Positions 1-6,455 of a stretch of DNA of 6,501 nt are shown in pieces. Under the pieces are notes generated by a model. It was not told where the DNA came from. It ran no database searches and saw only the letters and a list, made by a program, of their open reading frames with translations. This stretch comes from Lutispora sp. Its GTDB lineage: Bacteria > Bacillota > Clostridia > Lutisporales > Lutisporaceae. The position numbers were made by a program, and so were the translations under genes. Each line of letters begins with the position of its first letter. Position 1 is the stretch's first letter. The DNA is taken from positions 1-6,501 of the forward strand of contig JAUQXG010000223.1 of NCBI GenBank assembly GCA_030834765.1, in the 5' to 3' direction.

Positions 1-485
1 TGGGAGATTTATTTTGCACTCCCTTAAAAGACAACTCTCTTGATATAGTTTATACTTCTCATTCAATTGAGCCTAACGGAGGAAGAGAGAAAGAAGCTCT
101 GATTGAGCTATATCGTATAACAAATAAATATTTAATTTTATTAGAACCATGTTATGAATTAGCAAATGATGAAGCGAGAAAAAGAATGTTGAGTCATGGA
201 TATGTTACGAATCTATACTCAACAATCATAGAGCTTGGATATAATATTATTGAACATAGGTTATTTGAAGTAAGCGATAATTTATTAAATCCAACTGGAA
301 TAACAATAATAAAAAAAGACTCAACTTCTCAAGTTCTAGATCCATTATGCTGTCCTATTACAAAAACACATATATATAGAAAAAATAATGCTTATTTTTC
401 TGAGGAAAGTCTTCTTGTTTATCCAATAATAGATGACATCCCTTGTTTGTTAAAACAAAATGCAATTATAGCAACAAAATTTTAA
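1..485 (+). CDS. Class I SAM-dependent methyltransferase with Trm112-like C-terminal tail, 5'-truncated by the window edge
   Basis: The reading frame is open from base 3 to a TAA at 483-485, giving 160 codons with no start; the first ATG (186) is internal to the domain. Seen: residues 1-20 read GDLFCTPLKDNSLDIVYTSH, the acidic-loop and post-motif region of a Rossmann methyltransferase (the D..xxLPFxDxSFDxV pattern), followed by SIEPNGGREKE and a strand KYLILLEPCYE. The SAM-binding glycine motif is missing and must lie upstream. The last ~48 residues (DPLCCPIT... VYPIIDDIPCLL) resemble the small Trm112/UPF0434 fold, which usually has CP..... and YPI.dgIP.Ll. Only part of the usual zinc-cysteine set is visible, so zinc binding is doubtful. 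The gene converges on the pse operon. Inference: it methylates a surface sugar or lipid-linked glycan, by context only; the substrate is unknown. Family call is fairly firm, role is not. Confidence 0.75.
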   Translation, partial: GDLFCTPLKDNSLDIVYTSHSIEPNGGREKEALIELYRITNKYLILLEPCYELANDEARKRMLSHGYVTNLYSTIIELGYNIIEHRLFEVSDNLLNPTGITIIKKDSTSQVLDPLCCPITKTHIYRKNNAYFSEESLLVYPIIDDIPCLLKQNAIIATKF

Positions 486-560
486 GCTTGTCAATCAAGT
501 AGGCGAAAAGAAATTTAATATATTGACAGAAAAGTATCGTCGAACTAGCACATATATATA

Positions 561-599
561 AAGTCGCATTTATGAGATAATTTTTTATAAATAGGACTT
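561..599. repeat. Imperfect inverted repeat (stem-loop 1 of intergenic region)
   Basis: Arms AAGTCGCATTTAT (561-573) and ATAAATAGGACTT (587-599) pair at 11 of 13 positions, with two adjacent mismatches and a 13-base loop containing six T. It lies 75 bases past the methyltransferase stop and outside any gene. Function unknown; it could be part of a structured 3' UTR or a small RNA. Confidence 0.45.
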
Positions 600-625
600 A
601 AATGTCAGAGTGGAATCTTTATCAA

Positions 626-644
626 AGCCCCTGATTGAGGCGCT
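626..644. repeat. Short inverted repeat (stem-loop 2), abutting the palindrome
   Basis: Arms AGCCCCT (626-632) and AGGCGCT (638-644) pair at 6 of 7 positions around the loop GATTG. It directly touches the palindrome that begins at 645. It is richer in G+C than its surroundings. It is short enough that chance cannot be excluded on its own; its position between two other stem-loops is what makes it notable. Confidence 0.3.
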
Positions 645-680
645 AGCTGAACATAATTATGTTCAGCTGATTTTGCTTAT
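645..680 (+). terminator. Probable rho-independent terminator for the + strand methyltransferase
   Basis: A perfect 24-base palindrome spans 645-668 (AGCTGAACATAA and its exact complement), giving a stem of about 10 bp with an AATT loop. On the + strand it is followed by GATTTTGCTTATTTATT, a T-rich though interrupted run. On the - strand the stem is followed by AGCGCCTCAATC with no T run, so it is a poor classical terminator for the pse operon, although a palindrome 45 bases past the pseB stop could still halt or protect that transcript. It sits 159 bases after the methyltransferase stop, a rather long 3' UTR. Confidence 0.6.
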
Positions 681-713
681 TTATTCATATACCTTGGTTT
701 GCTTATACAAAAT

Positions 714-1712
714 CTAGATAATTAACTCTTTGGCTATCTCCACTGATACTGGTTCTATATCAGTAGAATTATAGCTTTGAGCATATGCTTTTTTCTGATT
801 TTCATAATATTTCGATAAATCACTGTAATAATATGGCGGTACCACAACATACATACCATCAATATCAAATGCATTCTCAGATTCATCCTTTGTCATCAAT
901 TCTTCAAATCTTCTTTCTCCTGCTTTCAAACCAATTATTTCAATCTTTATATCTTCTTTTAAGCTCTGTTTTTCACACACATCTTTAATTATAATATCTG
1001 CAACATCCATAAGTCTTAGCACTGGCATTTTTAATATAAATACTTCACCGCCAATGGCTATTTCAGCAGCTGTAAGGATCAACTCTACTGCTTGAGCTAG
1101 AGACATCATAAATCTTGTCATATTCGGATCAGTAATTGTTATCTTTCTCATACTCAAAATTTGTTCTTTAAAAAGAGGAATAACAGATCCCCTCGAGCCT
1201 ATTACATTTCCGAATCTCACTACAACAAATTTTGTTCTAGCGTTACCTTTACTAAAATTTGCTGCTTGTACAAGCCTTTCAGCTAAAAGTTTCGTGGCTC
1301 CGTATGTATTTGAAGGGTTTATCGCTTTATCTGAGCTTGTAAATAGTACTGTTTCAACATTATTCTCAATGGCAGCATTTATAACATTTTGCATTCCTAG
1401 TACATTGGTTTTTATTGCTTCATCGGGATTATATTCACAAGATGCAACATGTTTCATAGCCGCTAAATTATAAACTATATCTATACCTTGCATAGCTCTA
1501 TTAAGTCTTTCGTAATCTCTGACATCACCAATCAAAAACCTAAAAAGTTTCTCATCGTTAAGATGGTTTTCCATAACAAACTGTTTATACTCATCTCGGC
1601 TATATATTCTAATAACCTCTGGGTCTTGCTTTATAAGCTCCTTTATTAATCCATTTCCAATGGTGCCTGTCCCACCGATAACTAAAATTCTTTTACCAGT
1701 ATAATACCCCAT
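714..1712 (-). CDS. pseB: UDP-N-acetylglucosamine 4,6-dehydratase (inverting), PseB-like
   Basis: Predicted first step of pseudaminic acid synthesis: it converts UDP-GlcNAc to the 4-keto-6-deoxy-L-arabino sugar using a tightly bound NADP, in the cytoplasm. Seen: 332 residues, the usual length of soluble PseB/FlaA1 (~333); Rossmann loop GGTGTIG at 13-19; GDVRD at 62-66; AAMKHV at 84-89; the family's active site SSDK (126-129) with D128 and K129, then Y137 and K141; RFGNVIGSRGSVIP at 166-179; MTRFMM at 198-203; GERRFEELMT at 265-274. From family knowledge, the Tyr at the SDR position fits inverting FlaA1/PseB better than retaining PglF-type enzymes, where it is replaced. There are no membrane segments, so it is not the long CapD/WbpM form. 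The start is ATG with GGAGGG six bases upstream; it follows pseC after 15 bases and is the last gene of the operon. Alternative: the dehydratase LegB of legionaminic acid synthesis, less likely given its neighbours. Confidence 0.88.
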   Translation of the reverse strand: MGYYTGKRILVIGGTGTIGNGLIKELIKQDPEVIRIYSRDEYKQFVMENHLNDEKLFRFLIGDVRDYERLNRAMQGIDIVYNLAAMKHVASCEYNPDEAIKTNVLGMQNVINAAIENNVETVLFTSSDKAINPSNTYGATKLLAERLVQAANFSKGNARTKFVVVRFGNVIGSRGSVIPLFKEQILSMRKITITDPNMTRFMMSLAQAVELILTAAEIAIGGEVFILKMPVLRLMDVADIIIKDVCEKQSLKEDIKIEIIGLKAGERRFEELMTKDESENAFDIDGMYVVVPPYYYSDLSKYYENQKKAYAQSYNSTDIEPVSVEIAKELII

Positions 1713-1727
1713 TTATATCCCTCCAGG

Positions 1728-2918
1728 CTATTTAGAATAATGTTTTATAACTTTTTTCAATGCATTAACTACATCATAAATATCTTGCTCTCCCATTTTC
1801 GGGAATAAAGGCAATGTAATCATACTTTCATATAAACTTTCTGATTGTGGGCATATGCCTTTTTCATAACCTAACTTTTTATAGTATGGATGTAGGTAAA
1901 CAGGCATATAATGAACATTTACACCAATGTTCTCTGCTTGCAATGCCTCAAATATTTCTCTTCTTCCAACCTTAAGCTCATTTAATTTAAGCTTTATAAT
2001 ATAAATATGCCATCCAGAATTTGAAAAACCTTCTTCATAAGGGATTATTACTTGACTTATATTTTCAATTTCCTCATTGTAAATCTTTACAATATTTCTT
2101 CTTCTTGCTATGAATTCCTCTATTCTGCTCATTTGGCTATAACCAAGGGCACATTCAATATCAGTAAGCCTATAGTTATAACCTAATTCTAACTGCTCAT
2201 AATACCATGGGCCTTGATAGTCACTCATTTGATTTCTATTCCTTATAATTCCATGAGTTCTAAAAAGCTCTAACCTTTTATAGTACACTTCATTATTTGT
2301 AGTAACAATACCGCCTTCACCTGTAGTAACAGGTTTCACAGGATGAAAACTAAACTCAGTCATATCTGCTTTATTACCAACTTTTTCACCTTTATATTCT
2401 GATCCTAATGCATGAGCTCCATCTTCGATGATAACTAATCCATATTTATCAGCAATTTTCCTTATGCCGTCCATATCAACTGATTGCCCTGAAAAATCAA
2501 CAGGTATTATAGCCTTTGTTCTATTTGATATTTTGGCTTCTATCTGATTAATATCTATATTATATGTTTTGGGATCAATATCACAAAACACTGGTTTTCC
2601 CCCACAGTAAAGGACACAGTTTGCAGATGCTGCAAATGTCATCGGTGAAACTATTACCTCATCATCTTTTTCAATCTCAGCAGCAAAACAGGCAGCATGT
2701 AATGCAGCTGTACCATTGCAAAGTGCAACAGCATATTTTGCTCCTACATAATCAGCTATGCATTGTTCAAACTTTCTCACATATGGTCCTGTAGTTAAAT
2801 AGTCACTCTTCAGTACATCAATAACTGCTTTAATATCATTGTCATCTATCCACTGTTTACCATAAGCAAGATAACTTTCTCTGATTGGTCTGCCTCCATT
2901 TATTGCTAAATCAAACAT
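1728..2918 (-). CDS. pseC: UDP-4-amino-4,6-dideoxy-N-acetyl-beta-L-altrosamine transaminase, PseC
   Basis: PLP-dependent DegT/DnrJ/EryC1 (type I fold) aminotransferase, expected to move an amino group from glutamate to C4 of the PseB product. Seen: 396 residues, close to the family's usual 375-395; LTTGP at 41-45; the PLP phosphate-binding region CNGTAALHAA (67-76); IIEDGAHALGS at 163-173 with D166 for the pyridine nitrogen; the lysine motif SFHPVKPVTTGEGG at 190-203 with K195 as Schiff-base lysine, a form typical of PseC; NYRLTDIECALGYSQ at 248-262; and VHYMPVYLHPYY at 336-346. The start is ATG with a very strong AAGGAGGAG site seven bases upstream, which lies inside the end of the preceding SDR gene; the two genes overlap by 13 bases in different frames, suggesting coupled translation. 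No key residue is missing. The subfamily call is strong because the lysine motif and the surrounding pathway genes agree. Confidence 0.92.
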   Translation of the reverse strand: MFDLAINGGRPIRESYLAYGKQWIDDNDIKAVIDVLKSDYLTTGPYVRKFEQCIADYVGAKYAVALCNGTAALHAACFAAEIEKDDEVIVSPMTFAASANCVLYCGGKPVFCDIDPKTYNIDINQIEAKISNRTKAIIPVDFSGQSVDMDGIRKIADKYGLVIIEDGAHALGSEYKGEKVGNKADMTEFSFHPVKPVTTGEGGIVTTNNEVYYKRLELFRTHGIIRNRNQMSDYQGPWYYEQLELGYNYRLTDIECALGYSQMSRIEEFIARRRNIVKIYNEEIENISQVIIPYEEGFSNSGWHIYIIKLKLNELKVGRREIFEALQAENIGVNVHYMPVYLHPYYKKLGYEKGICPQSESLYESMITLPLFPKMGEQDIYDVVNALKKVIKHYSK

Positions 2919-3916
2919 CCTAGCTCCTCCTTTATCCAGGCTTCGGTTTCTTCAATTCCCTGCTCCAATGTATATACGGGCTCCCAACCTATAAATTTCT
3001 TAACTTTATCATAGTTACAAAGCAGCTTCATAATCTCACTTTGAGGATGAATATGCTTAACATACTTTATATCACACCTGCCCTTACTAATCAGGTCCGC
3101 CAATTCATTTATGGTTATATCCCTTGCTGTACCGGCATTTATTATTTGCCCATTCACCTCACTGTTAAAACCAGCCATCACAACAAATCTTGCACAATCC
3201 TTTACATAAAGCAAATCTCTTGTTTGATTTCCACTTCCATATATATTAATATCAATACCTTTAAGCGCATTTTTAATGAAAATTGCAACTACGCCACCTT
3301 CCCCACCTGTTTTCTGAAATGGACCATAAGTATTGAAAGGTCTGATAACTACTGTGGGCATCTTGTACGAATGGTAATATGAAAGAATCATATTTTCTGC
3401 AGCTATTTTGCTAGCACCATATGGCGATATCGGCTTTGTAGGATGATTTTCGTCTATACCGCTATCATTAGATTTGTCATATACCATACAAGTACTCATA
3501 AATACTAATTTACAGAGATATGTGCTTTCAGTAGGGTCTAATATCCATTCATCTCCATCCATTTTGCTGTTTTTGCCAAACATCTGTAGTTTTGCTCTTT
3601 CCAAAATATTAAAAGTACCTACTGTATCATTATAGAATGTTGTTCGTGGATCATCTATGCTGTCTTGAACATTTATAGAAGCAGCCAAATGATAAATTAT
3701 ATCAAATTTATTACAATTAAATATTTCATCAAGTAATGCTTCATCCTTAATGTCCCCTTCAATAAAAGTAAAGTCTTTATGTATAAACTCTGTTATATTT
3801 TCTTTTCTTCCATTAGAGAGATTATCAAGACATATAACTTGATGACCTTCTCTCAGAAGCTTTTCTACAACCCATCTTCCTATAAAGCCTGCTCCCCCAG
3901 TTACTAACATTTTCAA
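2906..3916 (-). CDS. Extended-SDR NAD-dependent sugar epimerase/dehydratase (substrate unknown), lying inside the pse operon
   Basis: A nucleotide-sugar SDR that is not one of the six standard pseudaminate enzymes. Numbered from the TTG at 3916: TGGAGFIG loop at 6-13; D31 in CLDNLSN for the NAD ribose; HLAAS at 76-80; STCMVYD at 141-147; catalytic YGASK with Y166 and K170; RPFNTYGP at 192-199; GEGGVVAIFI at 205-214; GSGNQTRDLLYVKD at 227-240. The last three segments resemble UDP-hexose 4-epimerases (GalE-like); the active-site strand lacks the TDE of dTDP-glucose dehydratases, so an epimerase is favoured. Residues about 110-135 (through the phrase WILDPTEST) form an insertion before the catalytic strand not found in short GalE-type proteins. 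Start choice: GGGAG lies 8 bases before TTG 3916 (giving MKMLVTGG), 14 before ATG 3910, and inside a possible ATG-3931 frame that has no upstream site. It overlaps pseC by 13 bases. Confidence 0.8.
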   Translation of the reverse strand: MKMLVTGGAGFIGRWVVEKLLREGHQVICLDNLSNGRKENITEFIHKDFTFIEGDIKDEALLDEIFNCNKFDIIYHLAASINVQDSIDDPRTTFYNDTVGTFNILERAKLQMFGKNSKMDGDEWILDPTESTYLCKLVFMSTCMVYDKSNDSGIDENHPTKPISPYGASKIAAENMILSYYHSYKMPTVVIRPFNTYGPFQKTGGEGGVVAIFIKNALKGIDINIYGSGNQTRDLLYVKDCARFVVMAGFNSEVNGQIINAGTARDITINELADLISKGRCDIKYVKHIHPQSEIMKLLCNYDKVKKFIGWEPVYTLEQGIEETEAWIKEELGCLI

Positions 3917-3921
3917 GAAAA

Positions 3922-4911
3922 TCACTCCCATATATTATTAAATTGACAAATAGCTTCTATAATTCTCGTGGTTCCTTGTCCATCTTCTATTATAAAAATA
4001 TCATTATGGCAATAAGTGTTTTCTTGCATTAATGTCATAATGTTTTCATCAATAGCATTATATTTGATTTCCGGATATTTTCCTATATATAGAACGCCTT
4101 TTCTTTCAAGGTATTCGCATATAACGTCTTGGTTATCAGCTATGCTAAATATAATAGGAATTGTCTTTTGTGATAAAACTTCATAAACTGTACTTCCACC
4201 TGCAGTTATAGCTACCTTTGATTCTTTGATATATCTTTCTAAACTTCTGGGCTTGCATATTAACTCAACATTTTCATCATTTATTTTTTCTAACTTATCT
4301 ATTAAATCTTGTTTATATCCTGGCCCTATAATAATCTTTTTTTTATAGGGATTATCCTTCAAACTAACTAAGAGTCTATAAGAAATATCATATGAATCAG
4401 TGCCACCCGTTGTAATTAATATTTCATCTTTTTTTTCATATTCTAATGTATCTTCTTTCCAATATTCCTCTCTCATCACTAAATATTTAGACCCAAGTAA
4501 ATATAAATTATTACTATTCATTGTATAATTCAAATCCCTAGCATGAGCATTACCATTTAATAATATATCTGGAATGTTTGAATCATAAACATCATTATTG
4601 TCATCGAATATCATAATCTTACAAATTCTTTTCATACCTAAAAGGTACTCATTACTTAACAAATATGAATCTAAAATAAATAATTGTGGATTCAAGTTTT
4701 TAACTACATCAAAATCTTTGCTAACTGAGTCAATAATTAAATATTCAAATTCTGAATCTAAAAACTGATCTTCAAGCTCTCTGTTAATCATAAATATTAC
4801 TTTCAAATCAGGATAAAATATCTTAAATGCTTTTGCTAATGAATAAGACCTAAAAAAGTGCCCATAACCGATTCCATGCCCTCCCATTATTCTAAAAACT
4901 ACTTTTTTCAT
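3922..4911 (-). CDS. pseG: UDP-2,4-diacetamido-2,4,6-trideoxy-beta-L-altropyranose hydrolase, PseG/SpsG family
   Basis: Expected to cleave UDP from the doubly N-acetylated altrose sugar, releasing the free sugar for PseI. It has the GT-B fold of MurG-like enzymes. Seen, numbered from ATG 4911 (329 residues): GIGYGHFFRS at 13-22 with H18, matching the catalytic His of the G.GH..R motif; FILDSY at 78-83; FDDNND at 102-107; LLGSKYLVMREEY at 138-150, a clear form of the family's LLGP.YaLLRpeF; ITTGGTD at 166-172; AGGSTVYE at 237-244; ADNQD at 258-262, the uracil/ribose-side NQ region. The start is decided by ATGA: the ATG at 4911 overlaps the pseI stop by four bases and has GGAG nine bases upstream; the longer frame would begin with TTG at 4926. 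Oddities: the usual Cys after the motif Arg is Ser22, and the first loop is glycine-rich (MGGHG). A spore-coat SpsG role is an alternative. Confidence 0.85.
   Translation of the reverse strand: MKKVVFRIMGGHGIGYGHFFRSYSLAKAFKIFYPDLKVIFMINRELEDQFLDSEFEYLIIDSVSKDFDVVKNLNPQLFILDSYLLSNEYLLGMKRICKIMIFDDNNDVYDSNIPDILLNGNAHARDLNYTMNSNNLYLLGSKYLVMREEYWKEDTLEYEKKDEILITTGGTDSYDISYRLLVSLKDNPYKKKIIIGPGYKQDLIDKLEKINDENVELICKPRSLERYIKESKVAITAGGSTVYEVLSQKTIPIIFSIADNQDVICEYLERKGVLYIGKYPEIKYNAIDENIMTLMQENTYCHNDIFIIEDGQGTTRIIEAICQFNNIWE
3925..3929 (-). promoter_or_regulatory. Ribosome binding site deciding the SDR start (TTG 3916)
   Basis: GGGAG on the - strand lies eight bases before TTG 3916, against fourteen before ATG 3910 and after ATG 3931. 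It overlaps the last codons of pseG (Trp-Glu-stop), so the TTG gives normal spacing and the N-terminus MKMLVTGG usual for this family. Confidence 0.5.
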
Positions 4912-5924
4912 TTTATAAGACTCCAATCCACAGGAGTTCCTTTCTCTATATCTTTAGATGCTTTTTTGCCTACAATCTCATAGTAATGTCTCGGATGCAT
5001 TCCATATCCTGGTCTAACTGACCGCATATTGTTTTCTGTGATGAATTCACCTTCTTTTATATCTTCAGAAAAAAATAGGGATCTTGAAAAACTTCTGTTT
5101 TTAGCACTTTTATCACTTAAATCATAACTTATTTTCCCTAGTGCTTTTTCAAGGTTTCTGATTTCTTGAACCATTTCCCTAAATTCATCTATTTCCATAG
5201 AAAAAGAAGCATCTGGTCCACCAATATTCCTATCCAAAATCACATGCTTTTCTACAAGCTTAGCACCTAGTGCGACAGAGCCTAGTGCAACAGTTGATCC
5301 CATAGAATGATCTGATAATCCCACTTCTACTCCAAAGGTTTCCTTCATGTTAGGAATAGTCAGTAAGTTCATTTCCTCGAAAGGTGCCGGATATGAGCTT
5401 GTACATTTAAGTAAAACTATGTCTTTATTTCCTTCTGATTTACAAGCATCTACTGCCTCTTTAATCTCCCCTATGGTAGCAATTCCTGTGGATATGATTA
5501 CTGGTTTTCCTTTAGAGGCTATATATTTAATTAAAGGTATGTCTGTGATTTCGAAAGATGCAACTTTATATGCAGGTGCATTAAGCTCTTCAAGTAAGTC
5601 TACGGCCGTTTTATCAAAAGGAGAAGAAAATATTGTTATTCCAAGCGCTTTTGCATAATCAAAAAGTTCTTTATGCCATTCCCAAGGAGTATAAGCCTCC
5701 TGATATAGTTTGTATAGAGTAGTTCCATCCCAAAGTGTTCCTTGCTTTATTTGAAAATACTCATTGTCACAATCTAGCGTAATTGTCCTAGCTGTATATG
5801 TCTGAATTTTAACTGCATCTGCTCCTGCTTCTTTTATCGCCTTTATTGTATCTTTAGCTATTTGAATATTATGTCCATGATTAGCCGATATTTCTCCAAC
5901 TATGTAGACCCTGTTATTAAGCAC
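4908..5924 (-). CDS. pseI: Pseudaminic acid synthase, NeuB family
   Basis: Condenses 2,4-diacetamido-2,4,6-trideoxy-L-altrose with phosphoenolpyruvate to give pseudaminic acid; cytoplasmic, metal-dependent. Seen: 338 residues, within the family's usual ~340-350. The N-terminal TIM barrel carries EISANHGHN (11-19), VKIQTY (38-43), SSPFD (100-104), ISTG (144-147), KCTSSYPAP (173-181), GLSDHS (202-207) and EKHVILDR (225-232); H206 and H227 correspond to the two metal-binding His of NeuB. GPDASFSM (236-243) is the PEP/sugar site region. DGTTLYKLYQEAYTPWEW (66-83) is a segment I associate with PseI rather than NeuB or LegI. The C-terminal SAF (antifreeze-like) domain covers about 278-338 with RSLFF, RPGYGMHP and a final WSLI. 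The start is GTG with GAGGGGG six bases upstream, 20 bases after the acetyltransferase gene; the TGA stop overlaps the pseG ATG. SpsE of the Bacillus spore coat is a related alternative. Confidence 0.92.
   Translation of the reverse strand: MLNNRVYIVGEISANHGHNIQIAKDTIKAIKEAGADAVKIQTYTARTITLDCDNEYFQIKQGTLWDGTTLYKLYQEAYTPWEWHKELFDYAKALGITIFSSPFDKTAVDLLEELNAPAYKVASFEITDIPLIKYIASKGKPVIISTGIATIGEIKEAVDACKSEGNKDIVLLKCTSSYPAPFEEMNLLTIPNMKETFGVEVGLSDHSMGSTVALGSVALGAKLVEKHVILDRNIGGPDASFSMEIDEFREMVQEIRNLEKALGKISYDLSDKSAKNRSFSRSLFFSEDIKEGEFITENNMRSVRPGYGMHPRHYYEIVGKKASKDIEKGTPVDWSLIK
4921..4924 (-). promoter_or_regulatory. Ribosome binding site deciding the pseG start (ATG 4911)
   Basis: GGAG lies nine bases before ATG 4911 and would be inside the first codons of the longer TTG-4926 reading. 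Together with the ATGA overlap with the pseI stop, it supports the shorter start and translational coupling. Confidence 0.6.
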
Positions 5925-5944
5925 GGATTTCCCCCTCTTTATGT

Positions 5945-6400
5945 TTAGTTCTTGTCAGAAGAATAGAATACTTTTACATCTAGTTCATCTTTCATAATAT
6001 AGCCAGCTTTAATAAATGCTTTTATTGAAGCCATGTTTGTTGGCTTAACCTTTCCTATTAATAAATTTTTATTATATTTAGCTTTAATCATTTGTAATAG
6101 GTATGTAGCATATCCCTTTCCTCTATGTTCTTTAGCAATGCCATAATTTATCAATAATGACTTATCGTCAAGCCTATCTAATCGCATTATCCCAACATTT
6201 ATATCATTTACTTCAAAAATATACATAACCGAATCATCTGACTTCAATTTTTCATTAAACCATTTAATATGATCTTCATATTTTATAATATTCGAATTAA
6301 AAGAATTATTCCTTACAACTTCATCATTCGCCCATTTAAATACCAAATCGCAATCTGTATACTCTACCTGTCTAAGGATATATCTATGACTGTTATCCAT
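5945..6400 (-). CDS. pseH: GNAT-family N-acetyltransferase, probable PseH
   Basis: Predicted to transfer acetyl from acetyl-CoA to the 4-amino group made by PseC, the step between PseC and PseG. Seen: 151 residues in the GNAT fold. The N-terminal RQVEYTDCDLVFKWANDEVVR (10-30) and SFNSNIIKYEDHIKWF (33-48) are the opening helices typical of the acetyltransferases found next to or fused with PseG. The acetyl-CoA loop is IAKEHRGKGYATYLL (88-102), with the R..G.G/A signature at R93-G94-K95-G96-Y97-A98. KPTNMASIKAFIKAGY (119-134) is the N..S...Y.K.GF segment. The start is ATG 6400, two codons after an in-frame TAG, so no longer start is possible; AGAGG lies seven bases upstream. It precedes pseI by 20 bases. 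The GNAT fold is certain; the Pse substrate rests on context, since GNAT sequences do not reveal substrates. Confidence 0.72.
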   Translation of the reverse strand: MDNSHRYILRQVEYTDCDLVFKWANDEVVRNNSFNSNIIKYEDHIKWFNEKLKSDDSVMYIFEVNDINVGIMRLDRLDDKSLLINYGIAKEHRGKGYATYLLQMIKAKYNKNLLIGKVKPTNMASIKAFIKAGYIMKDELDVKVFYSSDKN

Positions 6401-6455
6401 AATCTAGCCTCTTAAATCTTTTTGTAAATTTGAGGGTTCTATAGTCAAAATACGG

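Noticed and set aside
523..551. TTGACA / TAGCAC as a sigma-A promoter
   Set aside because: The -35 is perfect but the -10 at 17 bases is poor; kept only as part of the structured-region finding.
602..634. Ten-codon + strand frame MSEWNLYQSP
   Set aside because: Too short, and no convincing ribosome binding site or homology.
610..716. Short + strand frame with a GTG start (VESLSKPLIEALAEHNY...)
   Set aside because: Runs through stem-loop 2 and the palindrome and has no ribosome site; coding appearance is probably chance, though an old gene fragment cannot be excluded.
785..988. + strand open frame opposite pseB
   Set aside because: Antisense to a gene with intact catalytic motifs; low-complexity Leu/Phe/His/Gln-rich product with no recognisable domain or ribosome site.
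2564..2794. + strand open frame opposite pseC
   Set aside because: Antisense shadow of the conserved aminotransferase; Gln/His-rich product with no family resemblance.
3041..3382. + strand open frame of 113 codons opposite the SDR gene
   Set aside because: Overlaps the conserved YVKD and RPFNTYG coding region on the other strand; product is not protein-like.
5347..5658. + strand open frame of 103 codons opposite pseI
   Set aside because: Antisense shadow of the NeuB barrel; no ribosome site and no domain.
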